Shown: positions 1-4,798 of the stretch, one piece after another
Position numbering within the stretch: the stretch's first letter is position 1
How the letters are laid out: every line of letters starts with the position of its first letter
Source: Pseudomonadota bacterium
Lineage (GTDB): Bacteria; Pseudomonadota; Alphaproteobacteria; Rhizobiales; Hyphomicrobiaceae
Direction of reading: 5' to 3'
Length of the DNA: 6,591 bases
NCBI GenBank assembly: GCA_023428365.1
Contig: JAEYYQ010000170.1
Location: 1-6,591 of the forward strand
The notes under the pieces: generated by a model
The model's input: the letters and a program-made list of their open reading frames with translations, nothing else
Told to the model about the DNA's origin: nothing
Databases searched by the model: none
Program-made: the position numbers and the translations under genes

Positions 1-1
1 C

Positions 2-1060
2 TACCTGCACAATGACAGCTTCCCGGCTGATCATCCTCTGTGGTGCGGCCCGCTCGGCTATCAGGGCTCGAAGGCCGCCATGAAGATCATTGCCGAAGCC
101 GACGTCGTGCTTGCGCTCGGCACACGCCTCGGACCGTTCGGCACCCTGCCGCAACACGGCCTCGACTACTGGCCCAAGAACGCCAAGATCATCCAGGTCG
201 ACACCGATCACCGGATGCTGGGTCTCGTGAAGCAGATCTCCGTTGGCGTGGTCGGCGATGCCAAAGCCGCCGCGAAGTCACTGCATCACCGCCTCGCCAA
301 CCGCGACCCGGCCGCCCGTAAGAACGCGCCTGAGCGTCTGAAGAAGATCAAGGCGGAGAAGGACACCTGGGAAGCCGAGCTGGCCGACTGGAAGCATGAG
401 CGCGACCCGTGGAGTCTTGAGGTATCTGCGAACTCCAAGAACATGCATCCGCGCCAGATGTTGCGCGAGCTCGAGAAGGCGATGCCGAAGAACGCCATGG
501 TCTCGACCGACATCGGCAACATCTGCTCGGTATCGAACAGCTACCTGCGCTTCAATCAGCAGCCGAGCATGTTTGCGGCCATGAGCTTCGGCAACTGCGG
601 CTACGCACTGCCGACCATCATCGGCACCAAGGTCGCAGAACCGAAGCGCCCGGCCGTCGCCTACGTCGGTGACGGCGCGTGGGGCATGAGCTTTGGCGAG
701 ATCCTCACCTGCGTGCGCGAGGATATTCCAGTCACCGCTGTCGTGTTCCACAACGAGCAGTGGGGCGCGGAGAAGAAGAACCAGGTCGACTTCTACAACA
801 ACCGGTTCGAGGGCGTGAACCTGAAGAACCCCTGCTGGGCAGATGTTGCCAAGTCGCTGGGCGCGGAAGCCGTTACGGTGCGCGATCTGGGCGCCGTCGG
901 CGAGGCTCTCGACAAGGCGGTCGACGCCCAGATGAAGCACGGCAAAACCACCGTCATCGAGATGATGGTGACGCAGGAGCTGGGCGATCCATTCCGTCGC
1001 GACGCGCTGAAGAAGCCGAACCGGATGCTTGAGAAGTACAAGCACACGAACGTCGACTAA
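2..1060 (+). CDS. xsc: Sulfoacetaldehyde acetyltransferase, C-terminal part (5' end outside window)
   Basis: Xsc is a cytoplasmic thiamine-diphosphate enzyme that converts sulfoacetaldehyde and phosphate to acetyl phosphate and sulfite, the C-S bond cleavage step in breakdown of taurine and related C2 sulfonates. The window holds 352 C-terminal codons of a family usually near 590 residues, so the N-terminal pyrimidine-binding domain lies upstream. Visible parts are the end of the central domain (LALGTRLGPFGTLPQHGLDY, then IIQVDTDHRMLG) and the C-terminal ThDP-binding domain. The latter carries the GDG motif (668-676) and, 28 residues later, the Asn of the ThDP/Mg motif (752-754), inside HNEQWGAEKKNQVDFYNNRF, which is highly characteristic of Xsc within the acetolactate-synthase superfamily. 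The C-terminus is complete (KHTNVD, then TAA). No pta follows, although phosphotransacetylase often accompanies xsc; a hairpin and a tRNA come next, so xsc is the last gene of its unit. The identification rests on overall resemblance recalled from the family. Confidence 0.95.
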   Translation, partial: YLHNDSFPADHPLWCGPLGYQGSKAAMKIIAEADVVLALGTRLGPFGTLPQHGLDYWPKNAKIIQVDTDHRMLGLVKQISVGVVGDAKAAAKSLHHRLANRDPAARKNAPERLKKIKAEKDTWEAELADWKHERDPWSLEVSANSKNMHPRQMLRELEKAMPKNAMVSTDIGNICSVSNSYLRFNQQPSMFAAMSFGNCGYALPTIIGTKVAEPKRPAVAYVGDGAWGMSFGEILTCVREDIPVTAVVFHNEQWGAEKKNQVDFYNNRFEGVNLKNPCWADVAKSLGAEAVTVRDLGAVGEALDKAVDAQMKHGKTTVIEMMVTQELGDPFRRDALKKPNRMLEKYKHTNVD

Positions 1061-1089
1061 CATGCTTTGAGTTGCAGACGCTTTCGACC

Positions 1090-1115
1090 CAACAGCGGCC
1101 GTTGTGCTGCTGTTG
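1090..1115 (+). terminator. Hairpin after xsc, candidate terminator without a strong T tract
   Basis: CAACAGCGGC (1090-1099) pairs with GCTGCTGTTG (1106-1115) over 10 bp with one G-T pair and a 6-nt loop, starting 29 bp after the xsc stop. This suits the 3' end of the xsc transcript. No run of T follows (CGGCTTAGAG), so it is not a classic intrinsic terminator; it may work with Rho or protect the mRNA 3' end. Confidence 0.45.
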
Positions 1116-1136
1116 CGGCTTAGAGCGTCTGATACC

Positions 1137-1165
1137 TTGCAATGGGCGAAGCGTATCTCTATACG
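1137..1165 (+). promoter_or_regulatory. Predicted sigma70-type promoter of the tRNA-Ser gene
   Basis: TTGCAA (1137-1142) and TATACG (1160-1165) are separated by exactly 17 bp. They match the -35 and -10 consensus at about 4 of 6 positions each. A transcript would start near 1171-1173, about ten bases before the mature tRNA 5' end at 1182, leaving a short 5' leader for RNase P. The -10 lies inside the dyad at 1145-1176. Confidence 0.5.
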
Positions 1166-1176
1166 AAGCCTTCGCC
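1145..1176. repeat. Inverted repeat overlapping the tRNA promoter
   Basis: GGCGAAG (1145-1151) pairs with CTTCGCC (1170-1176). Directly inside it CGTAT (1152-1156) pairs with ATACG (1161-1165) around a CTCT loop, leaving one 4-nt bulge (1166-1169). This gives 12 bp in total. The right half of the inner palindrome contains the proposed -10 hexamer. It could be a second hairpin for the end of xsc transcripts or an operator-like element; the sequence alone does not decide. Confidence 0.5.
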
Positions 1177-1181
1177 TGACC

Positions 1182-1273
1182 GGAGACGTGGCCGAGTGGC
1201 TGAAGGCAACGGTTTGCTAAATCGTCATACGTGGAAACATGTATCGGGGGTTCGAATCCCCCCGTCTCCGCCA
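1182..1273 (+). tRNA. tRNA-Ser (anticodon GCU)
   Basis: This is a complete class II tRNA of 92 nt including an encoded 3' CCA (1271-1273). The 7-bp acceptor stem is GGAGACG (1182-1188) with CGTCTCC (1263-1269), and the discriminator base is G1270. The anticodon stem ACGGT/ATCGT (1209-1213/1221-1225, one G-T pair) closes the loop TTGCTAA, placing anticodon GCT at 1216-1218; it reads AGC and AGU codons. The long variable arm (ATACGTG with CATGTAT, roughly 1227-1243) is the serine-type hallmark. The T arm is GGGGG-TTCGAAT-CCCCC. All helices are intact, so the gene looks functional. No clear intrinsic terminator follows, only a short ATTTTC stretch. tRNA-Ser genes are frequent integration targets, which fits the sequence immediately downstream. 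Confidence 0.97.
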
Positions 1274-1287
1274 AATCTACATTTTCG

Positions 1288-1363
1288 TGCGTCCAGCCAC
1301 GTCCATCCACGACCGCGATTTCACTGATTTCATTGATGTTTCCCACCACGCACGTCCACCCAC
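1288..1363 (+). repeat. Three direct repeats GTCCANCCAC just downstream of the tRNA
   Basis: GTCCAGCCAC (1291-1300) and GTCCATCCAC (1301-1310) are back to back, and GTCCACCCAC is at 1354-1363; only the sixth base varies. The second and third copies extend left as CACGTCCANCCAC (1298-1310 and 1351-1363). Between them is a short imperfect repeat, GATTTCACTGATTTCATTGAT (near 1317-1337). Short spaced direct repeats next to a tRNA 3' end are typical of arm-type binding sites of tyrosine integrases, but no integrase gene is visible here, so that role is inferred. Confidence 0.55.
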
Positions 1364-1379
1364 ATTGTAGGGCGTGCAG

Positions 1380-1562
1380 CTACAGCCTACACTCAGAACG
1401 TAGGCTGAAACGTCGATATCCGAACCAGCGCCCCATCTGCATGAGACTGTCGTACATCTTCGAGGCTCGTAGGAAATAGCTGACGGAAAGACCTTCGAGC
1501 GTCAGTCCGCGCGAAAGCTTGTCGCCGCCGACAGCAATCACACTAAGACCGGCGGGCACGCT
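1380..1562 (-). pseudogene. Fragment of a Z1-domain (SF2 helicase-like) protein
   Basis: Read on the minus strand, 1562 down to 1413 gives a stretch starting near VPAGLSVIAVGGDKLSRG, followed by LTLEGLSVSYFLRASKMYDS and LMQMGRWFGYR. This is the most conserved part of Z1-domain proteins: GGxxLSRGLTLEGL corresponds to a helicase motif V-like segment and QMGRWFGYR to motif VI with its arginines. Full-length Z1 proteins are many hundreds of residues; about 50 recognisable residues remain. After GYR the usual continuation (PGYxDLCRL-like) is replaced by ten unrelated residues and a TAG at 1380-1382. Upstream, the open frame extends to 1997, but its residues are low-complexity, unlike the family, and partly antisense to the IclR gene. 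Z1 proteins are linked in the literature to restriction/defence operons with MORC/HSP90-like ATPases, so this is probably debris of an accessory island. Confidence 0.75.
1383..1407. repeat. 8-bp perfect inverted repeat at the end of the Z1 fragment
   Basis: CAGCCTAC (1383-1390) and GTAGGCTG (1400-1407) are perfect reverse complements around a 9-nt loop. The element begins only a few bases beyond the point (about 1413) where similarity to the Z1 family stops. It may mark a deletion or insertion junction, or act as a weak hairpin. There is no T tract on either side. Confidence 0.4.
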
Positions 1563-1905
1563 CGTAAAACCAACGGCCAGTCGCACCGCTATCGATAGGC
1601 AGCGTGCGGCGAAACTGCTACGGATTTCGCCGCCGAGCCTGGAGTGCATGCGGAGCGCGCGCTGCTCTTCTGACTTGTGCGCCGCGGAGCGTTCAAACGG
1701 AGACGTCGCAGTTTTGAGCTTGGCGTGGCTTTGAGCAGGCGGCAGAAAGAGGCGGCTGGTGGGAACACCACTGGCCACTTTCAGTTGGCGGCATATCATG
1801 CCGCCTGAGCGAATGCTTCGGCGGCGGGCATTGCGGCACACAGTTCGAGGGCCTGTCATAACTTCCGGGGAAGCCAACAGCTCGGGGGGAAACGGTGCGC
1901 GGTCA
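1563..1905. other. Non-coding stretch between the Z1 fragment and the IclR gene
   Basis: I find no supportable gene in these roughly 340 bp. Short open frames exist on both strands but resemble no family and have no ribosome-binding site. The only structure seen is the 8-bp dyad at 1787-1805 and a smaller hairpin TGGTG-GGAA-CACCA near 1757-1770. The stretch probably contains degraded accessory DNA plus the 3' flank of the minus-strand regulator gene. Confidence 0.5.
1787..1805. repeat. Perfect 8-bp dyad with a 3-nt loop, downstream of the IclR gene
   Basis: GGCGGCAT (1787-1794) and ATGCCGCC (1798-1805) flank ATC. The dyad lies about 100 bp beyond the IclR stop codon on that gene's transcribed side, so it could form a GC-rich hairpin near the end of the mRNA. 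It lacks a T tract and could equally be a protein-binding palindrome or the remnant of an element end. Confidence 0.4.
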
Positions 1906-2796
1906 TCAGCCGTTGACCGTACGTTGCTTCCTTCGGCTGCCCGAAGCCGCCTTCTGAAGGTCAACGCTGGACCAGGCAACGGTGCCTTCGACCTCACGGG
2001 CGGCGACCTGAACGGCTTCGATATAGGAACTGGAATTTCTAATCGCCCGCCGCTCGGGCAACACGATACTTATAGTGGCAACGCACTCACCGGCGGGATT
2101 GACGATTGGAGCAGCAATACAGGCCAGTGCATAGTCCGACACCCCCAATTGGATGCTGCATCGTCGCTCCAGTGTCAGGCGGGCCTCAGCAGCCAGCACA
2201 ACCGGATCGGTTTCTGCACGTCCTGTCGGGGAGGGAAGACAGGCGCGCGCGTAGAGGGAGCGCCGCGCCCCATCCGACAGGTGGCCTGTCAGCAGGCGAC
2301 CAGATGCCGTCCAATTGAGCGGCACGCGTGAACCGACGCGAGAGGATACGACGAATGATCCCGGGCCTTCGACCATGGCAATCACGACCATCATATTGTC
2401 ATCGCGGCCGCAGAGTTGGACGCTTTCGCCGACCTCCGCACTCAATGTACGCATCACTTTGTTGGCGACGCCGATGAACGGCATGCTGTCCTGGCATGCA
2501 AGGCCAAAATACATCAGCCGAGGCCCCAGGGCGGCACCACCTGAACTGTCGCGGACAAGAAGGCCGTGCTCCGTCAGTTCCTCAACGATTTTATAGATCG
2601 TCGAGGTCGGCGCGTCCAAGGCGCGCGCGAGTTCTGCTGTCGTCGATTGCGCACCATACCGCACCATGTGGTCGATAATCTCGATCGTGCGGTCGATGCC
2701 GCTGGTGCGAGATCGGCGGGAAGTGTTTGATCGGACTCTCGGCACGGAGTTCTCTGAGCACGGATGTTGTGCTTGACGGGCTAAAATACTGCGCAT
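1906..2796 (-). CDS. IclR-family transcriptional regulator
   Basis: The gene encodes 296 residues from the ATG at 2796. The winged helix-turn-helix covers about residues 33-95 (GIDRTIEIIDHMV, then TTAELARALDAPTSTIYKIV with the recognition helix, then ELTEHGLLVRD for the wing). An IclR effector domain follows to about residue 275, including SVQLCGRDDNMMVVI, VGSRVPLNWTASGRLL and the late segment ACIAAPIVNPAGECVATISI. IclR proteins are dimers that bind palindromic operators and respond to small organic effectors. The N-terminus is some 30 residues longer than usual and the C-terminus has a basic tail (GSRRKQRTVNG). An AGAAAG stretch precedes the ATG. A GTG at 2745 (about 279 residues, preceded by AGAGAA) is an alternative start. 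The TTG at 2829 is unlikely because it lies upstream of the expected transcription start. The divergent TRAP operon is the obvious target, and autoregulation is likely. Confidence 0.9.
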   Translation of the reverse strand: MRSILARQAQHPCSENSVPRVRSNTSRRSRTSGIDRTIEIIDHMVRYGAQSTTAELARALDAPTSTIYKIVEELTEHGLLVRDSSGGAALGPRLMYFGLACQDSMPFIGVANKVMRTLSAEVGESVQLCGRDDNMMVVIAMVEGPGSFVVSSRVGSRVPLNWTASGRLLTGHLSDGARRSLYARACLPSPTGRAETDPVVLAAEARLTLERRCSIQLGVSDYALACIAAPIVNPAGECVATISIVLPERRAIRNSSSYIEAVQVAAREVEGTVAWSSVDLQKAASGSRRKQRTVNG

Positions 2797-2815
2797 AGTC
2801 TTTCTATAACAATGC

Positions 2816-2845
2816 AATTTATTCCGCAATTATGGAACAGCTCAA
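2816..2845 (-). promoter_or_regulatory. Predicted promoter of the IclR gene
   Basis: On the minus strand TTGAGC (plus 2845-2840) is followed after 18 bp by TAAATT (plus 2821-2816). The expected transcript start near 2809 gives a leader of about 13 bases before the ATG at 2796. The spacer is almost entirely occupied by the palindrome at 2822-2837, so the bound protein would block this promoter. Confidence 0.4.
2822..2837. promoter_or_regulatory. Imperfect 16-bp palindrome, candidate IclR-type operator
   Basis: TTCCGCAATTATGGAA is symmetric at 12 of 16 positions (TTCC-N2-AATT-N2-GGAA). Its size and position, between the -10 and -35 of the regulator's own promoter, suit an autoregulatory operator. 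IclR-family sites are commonly palindromes of about 15 bp containing GGAA/TTCC-like half-sites, but binding here is inferred. Confidence 0.4.
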
Positions 2846-2851
2846 CTCATC

Positions 2852-2880
2852 TTGAGACTGCTGCGGCGGCATCAAATTAT
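2852..2880 (+). promoter_or_regulatory. Predicted promoter of the TRAP operon
   Basis: TTGAGA (2852-2857, five of six to consensus) and AATTAT (2875-2880, four of six) are spaced by exactly 17 bp. A transcript would start near 2886-2888 and carry a leader of about 105 nt before the dctP-type ATG. The -35 forms an inverted repeat (CTCAA-N6-TTGAG, 2841-2856) with the -35 of the divergent regulator promoter. Confidence 0.45.
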
Positions 2881-2901
2881 GGGCCTTTGTGATTATCCCA
2901 T

Positions 2902-2950
2902 GGGCGTCGTGGGAGGTGTTGAATATCCTCCTTCAGCCGCTGCGACGCCC
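2902..2950 (+). promoter_or_regulatory. Long hairpin in the leader of the TRAP operon
   Basis: GGGCGTCG (2902-2909) pairs perfectly with CGACGCCC (2943-2950). Inside, GGAGG (2912-2916) pairs with CCTCC (2927-2931), with an extra G-T pair possible. An 11-nt strand (2932-2942) is left unpaired on the 3' side. It ends 42 bases before the start codon. CTCCC (2950-2954) overlaps the hairpin foot by one base and can pair with GGGAG of the ribosome-binding site (2984-2988), so competing folds are possible. It matches no riboswitch class I recognise. If the real promoter lies further downstream, it would instead be a DNA palindrome. Confidence 0.45.
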
Positions 2951-2992
2951 TCCCGAATAGACATAGCTTCTGGCGTTAAAAAGGGGAGAACT

Positions 2993-4102
2993 ATGAGAAG
3001 ACAGGTCTTGAGTTCCGCTATTGGCAGCGGTCTACGTTGTGCATCCAGCGCTGCGGTTTTTTTTACAGGGATATTGATCGCTGGTGTGTTGATTGCGCAG
3101 CCTGCCGATGCCGCAAAGTACAAGATGGCAATCGCCCATCTTTTGCCGGAGGAAATGAACAACGAAGTGCATCCGGCATTGACCCATTTCAAGTCGCTCG
3201 TTGAGGCCGGAACCAAGGGCGAAGTTGAAGTCCAACTGTTCGGCGGCGGGCAGCTCGGTTCGGAGGTCGAGACCGGCAAGCAGGCGCAAGACGGCAAACT
3301 ATTGCAGTCGACGGTGATTTCATCTGGCGCAATGTCGTCATTCTATCCGAAGTATCAGCTTATTACTGCGCCATTCCTTTTCCCGAATTATCAGGTCGCT
3401 CACGCCTTCTTCGACGGCGAGTGGTTTGCCAATTTCATGAAGGGCTCGGTTGAATCCTCCGGTCTGCGTTATCTGGGTACGTTCGACGACGGAGGCGGTT
3501 TCGTTGCTTTCACCACCAACAAAAAACTGATCCGCACAGCTGACGACATCAAGGGGCTGAAGATCCGTGTCGAGGAAAATCCAGCCCACGTCGCAACCAT
3601 GCGTGCTCTCGGCGCATCGGCAACGCCGCTGCCGTGGGGTGAGGTGATCACCGCGCTGTCAACCGGTCTTGCCGATGGTCAGTTCAATGCGCCGGGTGTC
3701 AGCAAATTTTTCAAGCTGTGGGAAGTCAATAGTTATACGACGCTCAGTGGCCACGTGTATAACTCCCAGGCTTGGCTGGTCAGCGATAAGTGGCTTCAGT
3801 CGCTGCCGGAAGAGTACCGTAAGGTGATTATCCAGGCGGCCCGGGAATCCATTGCTCTGGCGCATGGTATTTCCGCCCTGCAGTCGATCGATGGATGGAA
3901 CGAATCCTGCAAGCGGTTCAAGGAGTGCTATATTCTCCCCGCCGCCGAACGCCAGAAAATGGCCGACATTGCGCAGCCGGCCTGGAAGAACTGGATCGTG
4001 AAGGATTTTGGCCTTGATCAGGCGCTCGTTGACAGCCTCTTCACCGAAGTGAAGCGGATCTCGGATGCAACGGATAAGAACAACGCGCTGTACGCAAAGT
4101 AA
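2993..4102 (+). CDS. TRAP transporter substrate-binding protein (DctP family)
   Basis: This encodes a periplasmic receptor of 369 residues that captures a small organic anion and delivers it to the membrane components encoded next. The ATG at 2993 is preceded by AGGGGAG (2982-2988). It is followed by a long signal peptide: basic start MRRQ, a hydrophobic stretch at about residues 20-35, and cleavage expected after ADA at residue 40. The mature protein has the DctP pattern: FGGGQLGSEVETGKQAQDG, then FLFPNY, then ADDIKGLKIRVEENP with the ligand-coordinating Arg192, then TPLPWGEVITALSTGLADGQFNAP. Arg192 normally makes a salt bridge to the substrate's acid group, so an anionic ligand is expected; its chemistry cannot be read from the sequence. 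Two cysteines six residues apart (C306, C312, CKRFKEC) near the C-terminus could form a disulfide in the periplasm. The frame is open up to 2852, but the upstream part overlaps the predicted promoter and leader. Confidence 0.93.
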   Translation: MRRQVLSSAIGSGLRCASSAAVFFTGILIAGVLIAQPADAAKYKMAIAHLLPEEMNNEVHPALTHFKSLVEAGTKGEVEVQLFGGGQLGSEVETGKQAQDGKLLQSTVISSGAMSSFYPKYQLITAPFLFPNYQVAHAFFDGEWFANFMKGSVESSGLRYLGTFDDGGGFVAFTTNKKLIRTADDIKGLKIRVEENPAHVATMRALGASATPLPWGEVITALSTGLADGQFNAPGVSKFFKLWEVNSYTTLSGHVYNSQAWLVSDKWLQSLPEEYRKVIIQAARESIALAHGISALQSIDGWNESCKRFKECYILPAAERQKMADIAQPAWKNWIVKDFGLDQALVDSLFTEVKRISDATDKNNALYAK

Positions 4103-4110
4103 GCATTTCC

Positions 4111-4141
4111 GAAACCCGGAATCACATTGGTTCCGGGTTTC
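4111..4141 (+). terminator. Hairpin between the receptor and membrane genes, likely attenuator/stabiliser
   Basis: GAAACCCGGAA (4111-4121) pairs perfectly with TTCCGGGTTTC (4131-4141), giving an 11-bp stem and a 9-nt loop that starts 8 bases after the DctP-type stop. TTT lies in the descending arm and CCTTTG follows, so any U tract is weak. The position fits a partial terminator or 3' stabiliser that yields more receptor than permease. No separate promoter for the next gene is evident. Confidence 0.6.
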
Positions 4142-4213
4142 CTTTGAGAACGATGATGCCTTTCCGGTCAGCCTGGTGACCTATCCGCCAAAGCTCTTGG
4201 AGCTTACCGTCCC

Positions 4214-4798
4214 GTGATGCCGCTATCAGAACGTATCAGCAGCGGCGTTGATGCGGCCGTGACCGCATTCTGCGTCGGATGCATTCTCGTCATGCTGAGC
4301 ATCTCTTTCATCGGCTTCTTCTACATGGTGATCACTGGGGCCGCTCTGAGCTGGACGTACTCCCTCGCCCGGCTATTCATTCCGTGGCTCGGTTTGCTCA
4401 GTCTGACCGTCGCCTTTCGTCGCGGCGAGCACATTGCCATGACGTCATTCCGGGATCTGTTTCCCGCACGCGTCGTGTCCGTCATAAAGGGCCTGAACTA
4501 TGTTATCGTCGGGCTCTTCGCGGTTTTGCTGATCTGGTTCGGCTACGACTACGCAGCCGGATCGCGCGACTACTTCATGGTGTCGGATCAAATTCAGATT
4601 CACTCGCGCTGGGTAACGAGCGCAGTGCCGATTACCGGGCTTGTTCTATTGATCCACGTGCTGTGCGGTGCGCGACTCTTCGATCCTCCGAATATTCTCG
4701 ATGAATCCGACATGACTGTCAGCGAGGATGAATTCAGAGCAGCCGGTCTGGGGCCGGGGCAGGGTCAAGAACCAAAGGAACGGAGCATTCAAACGTGA
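4214..4798 (+). CDS. TRAP transporter small membrane subunit (DctQ family)
   Basis: This encodes the 194-residue small integral membrane subunit, which partners the large DctM permease. Four hydrophobic segments are visible at about residues 15-42, 50-68, 90-112 and 137-158, the normal DctQ layout. The LARLFIPWLGLLSLTVAFRRGEHIAM segment (starts at residue 51) contains the family's Arg/Trp/Gly core and the R-x-G-x-H-like turn. Starts GTG 4214 and ATG 4217 are adjacent; GGAG at 4199-4202 is 11 bases before the GTG, slightly far. The tail after the last helix is hydrophilic (DESDMTVSEDEF). The stop overlaps the next start by 4 bp, so the two subunits are probably translationally coupled. Confidence 0.9.
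   Translation: MMPLSERISSGVDAAVTAFCVGCILVMLSISFIGFFYMVITGAALSWTYSLARLFIPWLGLLSLTVAFRRGEHIAMTSFRDLFPARVVSVIKGLNYVIVGLFAVLLIWFGYDYAAGSRDYFMVSDQIQIHSRWVTSAVPITGLVLLIHVLCGARLFDPPNILDESDMTVSEDEFRAAGLGPGQGQEPKERSIQT

Noticed and set aside
278..1063. 261-residue open frame antisense to xsc
   Set aside because: It is the mirror of a strongly conserved xsc reading frame in GC-rich DNA, resembles no family, and has no ribosome-binding site of its own.
1142..1327. 61-residue open frame across the tRNA gene
   Set aside because: It runs straight through a structurally perfect tRNA-Ser; the protein reading is accidental.
1563..1997. Upstream extension of the Z1 fragment reading frame
   Set aside because: The frame is open, but the residues are Arg/Ser/Ala-rich, unlike the Z1 family, and partly antisense to the 3' end of the IclR gene, so I do not count it as part of the gene.
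1759..2331. 190-residue plus-strand open frame
   Set aside because: Its 3' two-thirds lie antisense to the IclR gene, with no recognisable domain and no start signal.
2797..2829. TTG start for the IclR gene at 2829
   Set aside because: It would put the start codon inside the operator-like palindrome and upstream of the predicted transcript start; ATG 2796 fits better.
2852..2992. Longer dctP-type start (TTG at 2852)
   Set aside because: It would start inside the predicted -35 and add residues before an obvious signal peptide; ATG 2993 has AGGGGAG just upstream.
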